Below, in pieces: positions 16,511 through 23,068 of a DNA stretch of 37,645 bases. A program made the translations under genes and the position numbers. The first letter of the stretch is position 1, and each line of letters starts with the position of its first letter. The notes beneath the pieces were generated by a model that did not search any database, was not told where the DNA came from, and saw only the letters and a program-made list of their open reading frames with translations. Source of the DNA: an uncultured Bacilli bacterium (lineage in GTDB: Bacteria; Bacillota_I; Bacilli_A; RF39; UBA660); the NCBI GenBank assembly GCA_944331915.1, contig CALVIR010000009.1:1-37645 (forward strand), in the 5' to 3' direction.

Positions 16511-16561
16511 ATGAGAACCAACACTCGTTTACAACAAGTTACCTGGGGGGGGGTACTTTAG
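16511..16561 (+). CDS. 16-codon leader peptide with nine-G tract, copy A
   Basis: After a GAAGG ribosome site (16499-16503), ATG 16511 opens MRTNTRLQQVTWGGVL and stops at TAG 16559. An ATG at 16505 is in frame but too close to the ribosome site. A G9 run (16545-16553) encodes the W-G-G-V part, striking in such AT-rich DNA. A paralogous peptide (MRASTSLQMVTWGGVL) stands in the same place before the next surface gene. The C-terminal half is identical at the base level, while the N-terminal half differs at several codons. Directly downstream are a GTACTT/AAGTAC hairpin (16553-16558 / 16568-16573) and a terminator, the layout of a leader-peptide attenuator. It could also be an independent small peptide. 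Translation is not proven. Confidence 0.55.
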   Translation: MRTNTRLQQVTWGGVL

Positions 16562-16591
16562 AAGCTTAAGTACTTTCTTTAATCATAGAAT

Positions 16592-16624
16592 AAGAACAGG
16601 ATAGGTGTATTCTGTTCTTTTTTG
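16592..16624 (+). terminator. Leader terminator (possible attenuator), copy A
   Basis: AAGAACAGGAT (16592-16602) pairs with ATTCTGTTCTT (16609-16619; one G-T), followed by a T-run. It lies between the peptide ORF and the surface-protein gene, so read-through is needed to express the latter unless another promoter exists. Confidence 0.8.
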
Positions 16625-16647
16625 TGGTTAAATGAAAGGAGTAAGAG

Positions 16648-18486
16648 ATGAAGAGATTATTATTAAATACTAAAGTATCAAATATATATATAATAAGTGT
16701 AATATTAATAACTATATTACTATTAGCAAGTTACTTTTCTTATGCTATGTTTACTGTTAGTAAGGAAAAGAATAATGCGATAAGTATTGTCACAGGAACT
16801 TTAAATTATGACTTAAAAGTAGATGGAGTTAGTACTGATGAACTAGTTGTTGGTCCAAATGAAGAAAAAACTTTTACTATTACCTTAAGTAATCCAAATG
16901 AGAGGATGGCTAGATTTAATTTTTATTATGTCGGAGCTTTACCTGAAGATGTAACCGCTGGTTATTTAGTAGATAAAGACATTAATATTCCGCCTTTAGC
17001 AGAAGGACTTAATTTAGAAATATCTGGTAGTGTCGGAGCTAGTAATGTTTATAAGATAAGAGTAACTAATAACTCTAATAGTAACGTAACTATTACTTTA
17101 GGAGTAGAGGTAGGACTAGACTATAATGATTTAAGCCTACCTAGTAACGGTCATTTATTTGATGAGTATAAAGGAAAGTTACTAGCAGAGTTATTATTAG
17201 CAGATAATTCTAATAATATAAATACAACAGATAAAGAACAGACTTTTATAACGGGAGAGGATCCTAATAACTATATCTGGTATAGTGGTAAGTTATGGAG
17301 AGCGGTATCAATAGATCCAAGTGATAATAGTGTAAAATTAGTGACACAGTGGAATATAAGTTCTATATCATATAATGAATCTAGTAATACATCTTTTGTA
17401 GGTAGTAATATGGAAGCATGGTTAAATGATACAAGTGTGGATGGTTTTCTTAATAATTTAAGAGACCCAGAGAAATTTATTAAAATGGATAGTGTGTGGA
17501 ATGCGTCTGAGACTACTGATCCAACAAAACTTGATAAAACAGTAATGGTAACAGATCCTGTAGGACTTTTAAATATCTATGAATATACGATGAGTTCTAG
17601 TGGTGTTGGAGTCAGTAATGGCTATTTAAATAATAATACTATCTGGTGGACTATGACTCCTTATACAGATAACAATACCATTTACGAGGTTTTTCCTGAT
17701 GGTACCTGTAATCCAACTTATTTGCCAGGTTCTTCTTTCGGAATAAGACCGTGTATCAATTTAAAATCCGATGTAGGTGTGGTGGAGGGTAATGGAACAA
17801 TAGATGATCCCTACCGTTTATATGGAGATAATGATAAAGACCTTTCAGGAACACTATTAAGTACAAGATATAGTGGCGAATATATAAGGCTTGGTACGGG
17901 AGAAAATAATTTATATCGAATAGTTAGTCATGAAAATGGTACAGGAACAAAGATAACAAGTGCTGAACCTTTAAAGAGTAATGGCGAATTTATAACTTTA
18001 GATTATAAAAAAGATAATATTTTTGAAAGCTTTTCGCCTAATAGTAATATTGGTAGTTTTTTAAACAATACTTATTTAAATACTTATATTGATAGTACTT
18101 ATTTAAATATGATTGAAGAAAATACTAATTGGTATTTAGGAGTAGTTGATGGAAATGGAACAAGTTATAAATTAGCAAAATATGTAGATGTAAATTTATC
18201 TACTACTGTATCTTATACTACTGCAACAATAGGTTTACTTAGATATGGTGAATTAATGGCAGGACAATTTAATGTTATAAGTAATAATATTATTTATGGT
18301 ACTTTAACAATGATCAATAATAATAATGAATATTTACGTGTAGTTAGTGAAGATAGTAAAGCCTATGATTATTATCCAATAACATATGTGTTTGGTATCA
18401 AACCTTCCTTTAATTTAAAAAGCAATGTTATAATAACAAGTGGGACAGGAACTAAAGATAATCCATTTGAAATAGCTCTTGATTAA
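16648..18486 (+). CDS. Membrane-anchored surface protein with two DUF6273-like domains
   Basis: The 612-residue protein has a lysine-rich start and one hydrophobic segment (about 12-33) that should anchor it with the bulk outside. Residues about 40-190 form a beta-rich domain ('VTGTLNYDLKVDG', 'FTITLSNPNERMARFNFYY') shared with the next gene. Two tandem domains of one type follow: about 205-380 ('YIWYSGKLWRAVSIDPSDNS', 'WWTMTPYTDNN', 'FGIRPCINLKSDV') and about 395-612 ('YIRLGTGENNLYRIVS', 'FGIKPSFNLKSNV'). These resemble DUF6273, found in surface proteins of gut Firmicutes. AAAGGAG precedes ATG 16648. The gene follows the poly-G peptide leader and terminator, so its expression may be conditional. 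Ligand and role are unknown. Confidence 0.72.
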   Translation: MKRLLLNTKVSNIYIISVILITILLLASYFSYAMFTVSKEKNNAISIVTGTLNYDLKVDGVSTDELVVGPNEEKTFTITLSNPNERMARFNFYYVGALPEDVTAGYLVDKDINIPPLAEGLNLEISGSVGASNVYKIRVTNNSNSNVTITLGVEVGLDYNDLSLPSNGHLFDEYKGKLLAELLLADNSNNINTTDKEQTFITGEDPNNYIWYSGKLWRAVSIDPSDNSVKLVTQWNISSISYNESSNTSFVGSNMEAWLNDTSVDGFLNNLRDPEKFIKMDSVWNASETTDPTKLDKTVMVTDPVGLLNIYEYTMSSSGVGVSNGYLNNNTIWWTMTPYTDNNTIYEVFPDGTCNPTYLPGSSFGIRPCINLKSDVGVVEGNGTIDDPYRLYGDNDKDLSGTLLSTRYSGEYIRLGTGENNLYRIVSHENGTGTKITSAEPLKSNGEFITLDYKKDNIFESFSPNSNIGSFLNNTYLNTYIDSTYLNMIEENTNWYLGVVDGNGTSYKLAKYVDVNLSTTVSYTTATIGLLRYGELMAGQFNVISNNIIYGTLTMINNNNEYLRVVSEDSKAYDYYPITYVFGIKPSFNLKSNVIITSGTGTKDNPFEIALD

Positions 18487-18557
18487 TAAAAGTATTGTTA
18501 TGATATTAAATTTATGTTAAACTTATATCAAGTTAATAATAGAAAGAAGGTATGAAA

Positions 18558-18608
18558 ATGAGAGCAAGCACCAGTTTACAAATGGTTACCTGGGGGGGGG
18601 TACTTTAA
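18558..18608 (+). CDS. 16-codon leader peptide with nine-G tract, copy B
   Basis: ATG 18558 opens MRASTSLQMVTWGGVL, ending at TAA 18606, with GAAGG just upstream. Compared with copy A, five codons in the first half change (four of them altering the amino acid). The last eight codons before the stop are identical in bases, including G9 (18592-18600), and the stop differs (TAA against TAG). The ORF has been kept despite substitutions, which supports translation, but the stretch of base-level identity runs past the stop, so the DNA or RNA sequence itself may be what is conserved. Confidence 0.55.
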   Translation: MRASTSLQMVTWGGVL

Positions 18609-18638
18609 AAGCTTAAGTACTTTCTTTAATCATAGAAT

Positions 18639-18670
18639 AAGAACAGGATAGAAGGATTCTGTTCTTTTTT
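18639..18670 (+). terminator. Leader terminator (possible attenuator), copy B
   Basis: AAGAACAGGAT (18639-18649) pairs with ATTCTGTTCTT (18656-18666), followed by a T-run. The stem is identical to copy A; only the loop differs. Confidence 0.8.
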
Positions 18671-18694
18671 GTGGTTAAATGGAAGGAGTAAAAG

Positions 18695-20467
18695 ATGAAA
18701 AGACTATTATTAAATACTAAAGTATCAAAAATATATATAATAAGTGTAATATTAATAACATTATTACTATTAGCAAGTTACTTTTCCTATGCGATGTTTA
18801 CTGTAAGCAAAGAAAAAAGCAATGCTATTAGTATTATTACGGGAACACTGGATTATAAACTAGAAATAGATGGAAAAGAAGGAAATACTTTAACTATTCC
18901 TGGTGGGAAGTCTATAGAGTTTATAGTTACTTTAAGCAATCCTAATGAGTGAATAGCAAGATTTAACTTTTACTACTTAAATGAAATACCAGAAAATGTA
19001 AATGTTGGTTATATAACAGATTGTGAAACTAATCCATTACCAGAAGAAATAGGAGTTAATCTAGAAACAAGTAAAAGTATAGGTAGTAGTAATAAATATA
19101 AAATAATGGTCGAAAATAATACTAATAATGAAGTAGTAATAGAATTAGGGGTACAAGTAGGGCTTGATTATAATGAATTAAGTTTGCCAAGTAATGGACA
19201 TTTATTTAAAGAATATATAAATGAACCAAATGCTCCCGAATTAGATAGTAATATGATTGCCGTAAAATATGAAAATAATAACTGGGTGAAAGCAGATACA
19301 AATAATAGTAATAATGATTGGTATAACTATAGTAGCCAGAAATGGGCTAATGCTGTTACTGTTAGTAGTAATACAAGAGAAAGTTATAAGAGTGCAAGTG
19401 TAGGAACCATAATAAATATGGATGATATAGAAACTATGTGGGTATGGATACCAAGATATAGTTATAGTATTGCAAGTGAAGATGGAACTAATTATTATGG
19501 AAGAAAGAGCTGTTATTTAGAAAATAAAGCCACTAGAGAATTACCAGGAGAAATAGATATAAGATTTGTCAGTAAAGAAATAAAAGATAGGGGTAGTGCA
19601 AAATACATAACAACAACAGGAGCAAGAGAGTATTATACTCCAGATGCCTTTACATTCGGAGATGAGGAACTAAGTGGAATCTGGGTTGGAAAGTTTGAGA
19701 CAAGTAGTAGTGATCCAAACGTTACTAATGGAGGAGGAAATACAACAGACTTAGATCCGATGATAAAACCAAATGTTACAAGTTGGAGATATATTAATGT
19801 AAGTAATGCTTTTAATGTCAGTTTAAAAATGAATGATGAAGAGAATAGATATGGTTTTAGTAGTAATGTCGATACACATATGATGAAAAATAGTGAATGG
19901 GGAGTTGTAGCATATCTATCCCAAAGTCGATATGGAAAGTTAGGAAACGCTGATTATAGTGGAATAAATAAAGAGGTATATCAGAACAAGAGTGATAAAT
20001 ATATAACAGGATGTAGTTGGGGCTATCCTGGAGGTGGAACAGAAGAGGATTATGGATGTCAATATACATATGATATTGATATAAATGGGACAGGAGCAAG
20101 TACAACAGGAAATATTTATGGAATCTATGATATGAGTGGAGGAGCCTGGGAATATGTGATGGGTAACTATAATGATATAATTGCTAGTTCTGGATTTATA
20201 GAAATGCCGGAATCTAAATACTATGATAAATATACAACAGATAATATTTTAACGGCTTGTAATGGAAAAGAATGTTTATCACATGGTTTGTCAGAAACAA
20301 AAGGATGGTATAATGACTATGATAATATGATTAATAATATTTATCCTTGGTTATTACGTGGTGGTGGTTACAATGATTTTGGAGCTGGCATTTTCTACTT
20401 TGATGCTCCTGTTCATATTGGCAATGCTAATAACGGCATTTCCTTTCGCTTTGTAATTGTTTTATAA
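18695..20467 (+). pseudogene. Surface protein with FGE/C-type-lectin-like C-terminus, interrupted by an in-frame TGA
   Basis: The frame is continuous for 590 codons except one TGA at 18950-18952 (codon 86). The intact paralogue has arginine there (NPNE-R-MARFNFYY against NPNE-TGA-IARFNFYY), so this looks like a point mutation from AGA or CGA. The N-terminus repeats the anchor and beta domain of the preceding gene. The C-terminal half, from 'IETMWVWIPRYSYS', carries formylglycine-generating-enzyme/C-type-lectin-fold marks: 'GIYDMSGGAWEYVMGNY', 'WLLRGGGYND' and the end 'SFRFVIVL'. The last 40 codons look like a retroelement variable region. ATG 19106 could restart the frame but has no ribosome site. 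It may be a true pseudogene, a strain variant or a sequencing error. Confidence 0.72.
20345..20466 (+). other. Candidate variable region (VR) of a diversity-generating retroelement target
   Basis: From CGT 20357 to CGC 20449, 30 of 31 codons end in C or T (the exception is one GGA), whereas the rest of the gene favours A-ending codons (GGA, AGA, ACA). NNY codons are what adenine mutagenesis of an AAY-rich template produces. The protein it encodes, R-G-G-G-Y to S-F-R-F-V, is the usual end of C-type-lectin-fold retroelement targets (RGG...GFR). A perfect 12-bp hairpin lies 12 bases after the stop, where known systems have a recognition hairpin. No reverse transcriptase or template repeat is in the window, so the donor would act from elsewhere. 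Confidence 0.55.
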
Positions 20468-20478
20468 AGGAAGATACA

Positions 20479-20509
20479 AAAAACCTCTAGCAATTAACTA
20501 GAGGTTTTT
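20479..20509. terminator. Bidirectional terminator between convergent genes
   Basis: AAAAACCTCTAG (20479-20490) and CTAGAGGTTTTT (20498-20509) form a perfect 12-bp stem with a 7-base loop, A/T-runs on each side. It serves the surface gene and the minus-strand CPBP gene, whose stop codon overlaps it. Confidence 0.88.
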
Positions 20510-21191
20510 AAAGAGCCATAATTGATAGGATAATTAAAGCGGTGTTATGAAGAGCATGCATACAAATGGATGGAAAAACATTTTTTGTCTCATAGAATGT
20601 TAGGGCAAAGAAGAAACCTAAACTACCATATGGAATAATATAAAGATACTCTAAAATGTTGTTGCTACCTATGACATGTAAAAGTCCAAAGACAAATCCT
20701 GAGGCAAAACAGTAAAACCATTTATTTTTAAATATCTTAGCAAAACCGCTTCTAAAAGTAATTTCTTCAGCAATAGGTGCTAATATTCCTGCTGTTAAAA
20801 TCATTAAATATGGGGTGGTACTGATTAATCCTTGTACCGCTTGTTCATTAGAAGATGTTCCTAAACTTGTTACAATACCAATAATAATATTAGATACACA
20901 CATAATAACTAAACCAACTATCCAATACTTTAAAGCTATATCTAGGAAAGACTTATAATTCTTTTTAAAGCTTTTAAATTGTTCTTTTAAATCCTTAAAA
21001 TAAAGAATTACTAAGATAATAACTAATAAAGCCTCACAAAAAGCATTTACAATAGATAAATCAGTCGCTGTATAATTATTCCGGTCAATACCAAATAAAA
21101 GTATTGGAATAACTACTAAATAACTACTAAAATAAAATATTACAAAAGTAAGTATTCCCTTTAAAATTTCTAAAATTCTTGTTTTATTCAT
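20508..21191 (-). CDS. CPBP-family intramembrane glutamic protease
   Basis: The protein is hydrophobic with about eight membrane segments and carries the CPBP (CAAX/bacteriocin-processing) motifs in order: EExxxR in 'APIAEEITFRSGF', 'FGLLHVIG' and 'ICMHALHNT'. Family members cleave membrane or prenylated substrates, or serve in bacteriocin self-immunity; the substrate here is unknown. Start 21191 is preferred because AAAGGTG ends six bases upstream; in-frame ATG 21197 and GTG 21200 overlap that site. It is transcribed divergently from the rimP operon. Confidence 0.88.
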   Translation of the reverse strand: MNKTRILEILKGILTFVIFYFSSYLVVIPILLFGIDRNNYTATDLSIVNAFCEALLVIILVILYFKDLKEQFKSFKKNYKSFLDIALKYWIVGLVIMCVSNIIIGIVTSLGTSSNEQAVQGLISTTPYLMILTAGILAPIAEEITFRSGFAKIFKNKWFYCFASGFVFGLLHVIGSNNILEYLYIIPYGSLGFFFALTFYETKNVFPSICMHALHNTALIILSIMAL

Positions 21192-21244
21192 TATCATCAC
21201 CTTTACTAATTATACACTAAAAACACTAACCTTAAAATATATTT

Positions 21245-21273
21245 TTGACAAAAACTAAATAATAGGTTATACT
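21245..21273 (+). promoter_or_regulatory. Sigma-A promoter of the rimP-nusA-ylxR-infB operon
   Basis: TTGACA (21245-21250), a 17-base spacer and TATACT (21268-21273) are a near-consensus sigma-A promoter. Confidence 0.85.
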
Positions 21274-21283
21274 TATAGACAAG

Positions 21284-21320
21284 AAAGGAGTGGGAAATAA
21301 AATGCCCACTCTTTAGTTTT
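21284..21320 (+). promoter_or_regulatory. Leader hairpin before rimP (attenuator-like)
   Basis: GAGTGGG (21288-21294) pairs with CCCACTC (21305-21311), extended by three more pairs (one G-T), and is followed by a T-rich tail. It lies within 15 bases of the expected transcription start. Its shape is that of an early terminator for the operon; comparable hairpins precede rimP/nusA operons in other Firmicutes, where NusA may control its own synthesis. Confidence 0.65.
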
Positions 21321-21336
21321 TGTTAAAGGAGGTATT

Positions 21337-21597
21337 ATGGAAGAGAAAGTAAAAGAACTTGTAGATCCAAGTATTAAAGACTTAGACCTTTATGTTAGTA
21401 GTGTTTATTACAGCAAAGAAGAAGGAGTTAAGACTTTAAATGTTGAACTTGATAGTTCTAATACCATTGATGTTAACTTAATAACAGAAGCGACGAAAAT
21501 TATTAATCCTATTATGGATGATAATGGCTTTTGTGATGATATCGAGGTTTTAGACATACATTCTAAAAGTAAGGGAGATGAGCAAGATGAACAGTAA
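21337..21597 (+). CDS. rimP: Short RimP-like ribosome maturation factor (N-terminal domain only)
   Basis: RimP helps assemble the 30S subunit. The 86 residues match the N-terminal alpha/beta domain ('VKELVDPSIKDLDLYVSSVY', 'INPIMDDNGFCDDIEVLDI'). The usual C-terminal SH3-like domain, including the 'SSPGLDRPL' region, is absent; typical RimP is about 150 residues. The frame ends in a natural stop overlapping nusA by 11 bases, so no frameshift is evident. An AAAGGAGG site precedes ATG 21337. Its place at the head of the nusA operon supports the name. Whether it is still functional is uncertain. Confidence 0.78.
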   Translation: MEEKVKELVDPSIKDLDLYVSSVYYSKEEGVKTLNVELDSSNTIDVNLITEATKIINPIMDDNGFCDDIEVLDIHSKSKGDEQDEQ

Positions 21598-22780
21598 AGA
21601 GTTTTTAATGGCTGTAGATAATATAGTAAAAGAAAAAAATATTGATAAAAGTATTGTCTATGATGCGATGCGAGGAGCTTTAACTAGTGCTTATAAGAAA
21701 AATGCAAAGACAAAAAATAATAATGTTAAAGTTTTAATTAATGAAGAGACAGGGGAAATAAAAGTATATTCCTTTTTAACAGTTGTTCCTGATGACAAAA
21801 TGACTAAAGAAGAATATGAAGACTACTTATTTGAACATTATACTGATGAAGATGAGGAAGAAGAGGAAGATACTGTTACTGAAGAAGAGGATAAAGAAGA
21901 GAAAGAAAAAATTAGTTTCTTTAATCCTGAGTGTGAAATTAAATTAAGTGATGCTAGAAAAATAGATAAATCACTTAATATTGGAGATACTATTGATACT
22001 GAGGTTACACCTAAAGACTTTGGTAGAGTTGCAGCATCTACTGCTAAACAAGTGGTTATTCAAAAAATTAGAGAAGCTGAACGTAATAGTATTACCGAAG
22101 AATTTGGAGATAAACAAGATGAATTACTTGTTGGAACTGTAGCTTTAGAAGATACAGATAACTACTTTATTGATCTTGGACGTACTAATGGAATCTTACC
22201 TAAAAAAGATATTATTCCTGGTGAGAAGATTAAAATGGGTAGTACAATTAAAGTCTATGTAAGTAAAGTAGATAATAATGGACGTAACCTTTTAGTGCTT
22301 CTTAGCAGAAGACATTATGGATTTGTTAAAAGATTATTTGAACATGAAATACCAGAGTTAGCTGATGGTACAGTTCTTCTATACAGTGTAGCTAGAGAAG
22401 CAGGGGTTAGAAGTAAAGTGGCTGTATATTCAGAAAATCCTAAAGTAGATCCTATTGGAGCTTGTATTGGTGAAAAGGGAAGCCGGATTGCTAATATTAT
22501 TACTGAGTTAAATGGAGAGAAAATAGATATCGTTAAATACGATAATGATCCTGCTACTTTTATCGCTAATGCCTTATCACCTGCTAAAGATGTAACAGTT
22601 TTAGTTACAGATCCTAAGAAGAAAGAAGCTTTAGTAATAGCAGATGGAGATAATTTCTCTTTAGCGATAGGTAAAAAAGGACTTAATGCACGCCTAGCAA
22701 CAAAGCTTACTAAATACAAATTAGATATTAAAACAAGTGAACAAGCGAAAGAATTAGGTATTTCCATTAAATCAGAATAG
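21587..22780 (+). CDS. nusA: Transcription elongation/termination factor NusA
   Basis: NusA binds RNA polymerase and nascent RNA and modulates pausing, termination and antitermination. The N-terminal polymerase-binding domain is followed by S1 ('LVGTVALEDTDNYFIDLGR', 'PGEKIKMGSTIKVYV') and two KH domains ('SVAREAGVRSKVAVYS', 'GACIGEKGSRIANI', 'AIGKKGLNARLATKLTKYK'). An acidic stretch of about 25 residues rich in D and E ('TDEDEEEEEDTVTEEEDKEE') is inserted in the N-terminal domain. ATG 21587 is chosen over 21578 because AGGGAG at 21572-21577 would abut the earlier one. There are no C-terminal acidic repeats, as is normal in Firmicutes. Confidence 0.96.
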   Translation: MNSKEFLMAVDNIVKEKNIDKSIVYDAMRGALTSAYKKNAKTKNNNVKVLINEETGEIKVYSFLTVVPDDKMTKEEYEDYLFEHYTDEDEEEEEDTVTEEEDKEEKEKISFFNPECEIKLSDARKIDKSLNIGDTIDTEVTPKDFGRVAASTAKQVVIQKIREAERNSITEEFGDKQDELLVGTVALEDTDNYFIDLGRTNGILPKKDIIPGEKIKMGSTIKVYVSKVDNNGRNLLVLLSRRHYGFVKRLFEHEIPELADGTVLLYSVAREAGVRSKVAVYSENPKVDPIGACIGEKGSRIANIITELNGEKIDIVKYDNDPATFIANALSPAKDVTVLVTDPKKKEALVIADGDNFSLAIGKKGLNARLATKLTKYKLDIKTSEQAKELGISIKSE

Positions 22781-22788
22781 GAGGGTAT

Positions 22789-23052
22789 ATGAAACAAAGA
22801 AAGATTCCTCTTAGAACTTGTGTAGTAACAGGAGAACAGTTTCCTAAGAAAGAACTGCTTAGAGTAGTTAAAGATAAAGAAGGAAATGTTTTTGTTGATG
22901 AAACAGGTAAAAAAAATGGGCGTGGAGCATATATTAAAAAAGATATAGATGTTTTAGAATTAGCTATAAAAAAGAAAAGTTTAGAAAGACGCCTAGAGAT
23001 TACTATTCCAAGTGAGGTATATGATGAAATAAGAAAAATAATAGAAAATTAA
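22789..23052 (+). CDS. ylxR: YlxR-family RNA-binding protein
   Basis: The 87-residue protein matches YlxR: 'KIPLRTCVVTGEQFPKKELL' at the start, 'RVVKDKEGNVFVDETGK' and the central 'NGRGAYIKKD'. In this family the RGAY motif and basic surface suggest RNA binding, and its gene sits between nusA and infB. The ylxQ (L7Ae-like) gene normally next in line is missing: infB starts 16 bases downstream. Confidence 0.93.
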   Translation: MKQRKIPLRTCVVTGEQFPKKELLRVVKDKEGNVFVDETGKKNGRGAYIKKDIDVLELAIKKKSLERRLEITIPSEVYDEIRKIIEN

Positions 23053-23068
23053 GAAAGAGGTGAATGAT

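Larger units (their letters stand above)
16494..16810 (+). repeat. Cassette repeat, copy A (leader plus N-terminal coding region)
   Basis: This block aligns without a gap to 18541-18857, always 2047 bases apart. It covers the ribosome site, the peptide ORF with nine G, the terminator, and about the first 50 codons of the surface-protein gene. Similarity falls off beyond, where the two proteins diverge. Confidence 0.85.
18541..18857 (+). repeat. Cassette repeat, copy B (leader plus N-terminal coding region)
   Basis: This is the second copy of the block at 16494-16810, ungapped with a constant offset of 2047. The nine-G tract, terminator stem and ribosome site are all kept, while the peptide's first half and the terminator loop differ. 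Confidence 0.85.

Noticed and set aside
16545-16553. G-quadruplex in the poly-G leader.
   Set aside because: A single uninterrupted G9 run lacks the four separate G-tracts needed within one strand; an intermolecular form cannot be argued from sequence.
18950-18952. TGA might code for tryptophan (Mollicutes code).
   Set aside because: All recognised proteins use TGG for Trp and have no other internal TGA; rbfA ends with TGA in an ATGA overlap; the paralogue has Arg, not Trp, at this site.
18950-18952. Selenocysteine recoding of the TGA.
   Set aside because: The aligned residue in the paralogue is Arg rather than Cys, and no stable hairpin of the bacterial SECIS type is evident right after the codon.
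18695-20509. A complete diversity-generating retroelement in the window.
   Set aside because: No reverse transcriptase, accessory gene or template repeat was found on either strand; only a target-like variable region is present.
22315-22797. Long minus-strand frame opposite nusA.
   Set aside because: It lies against conserved KH-domain coding sequence and shows no recognisable protein features.
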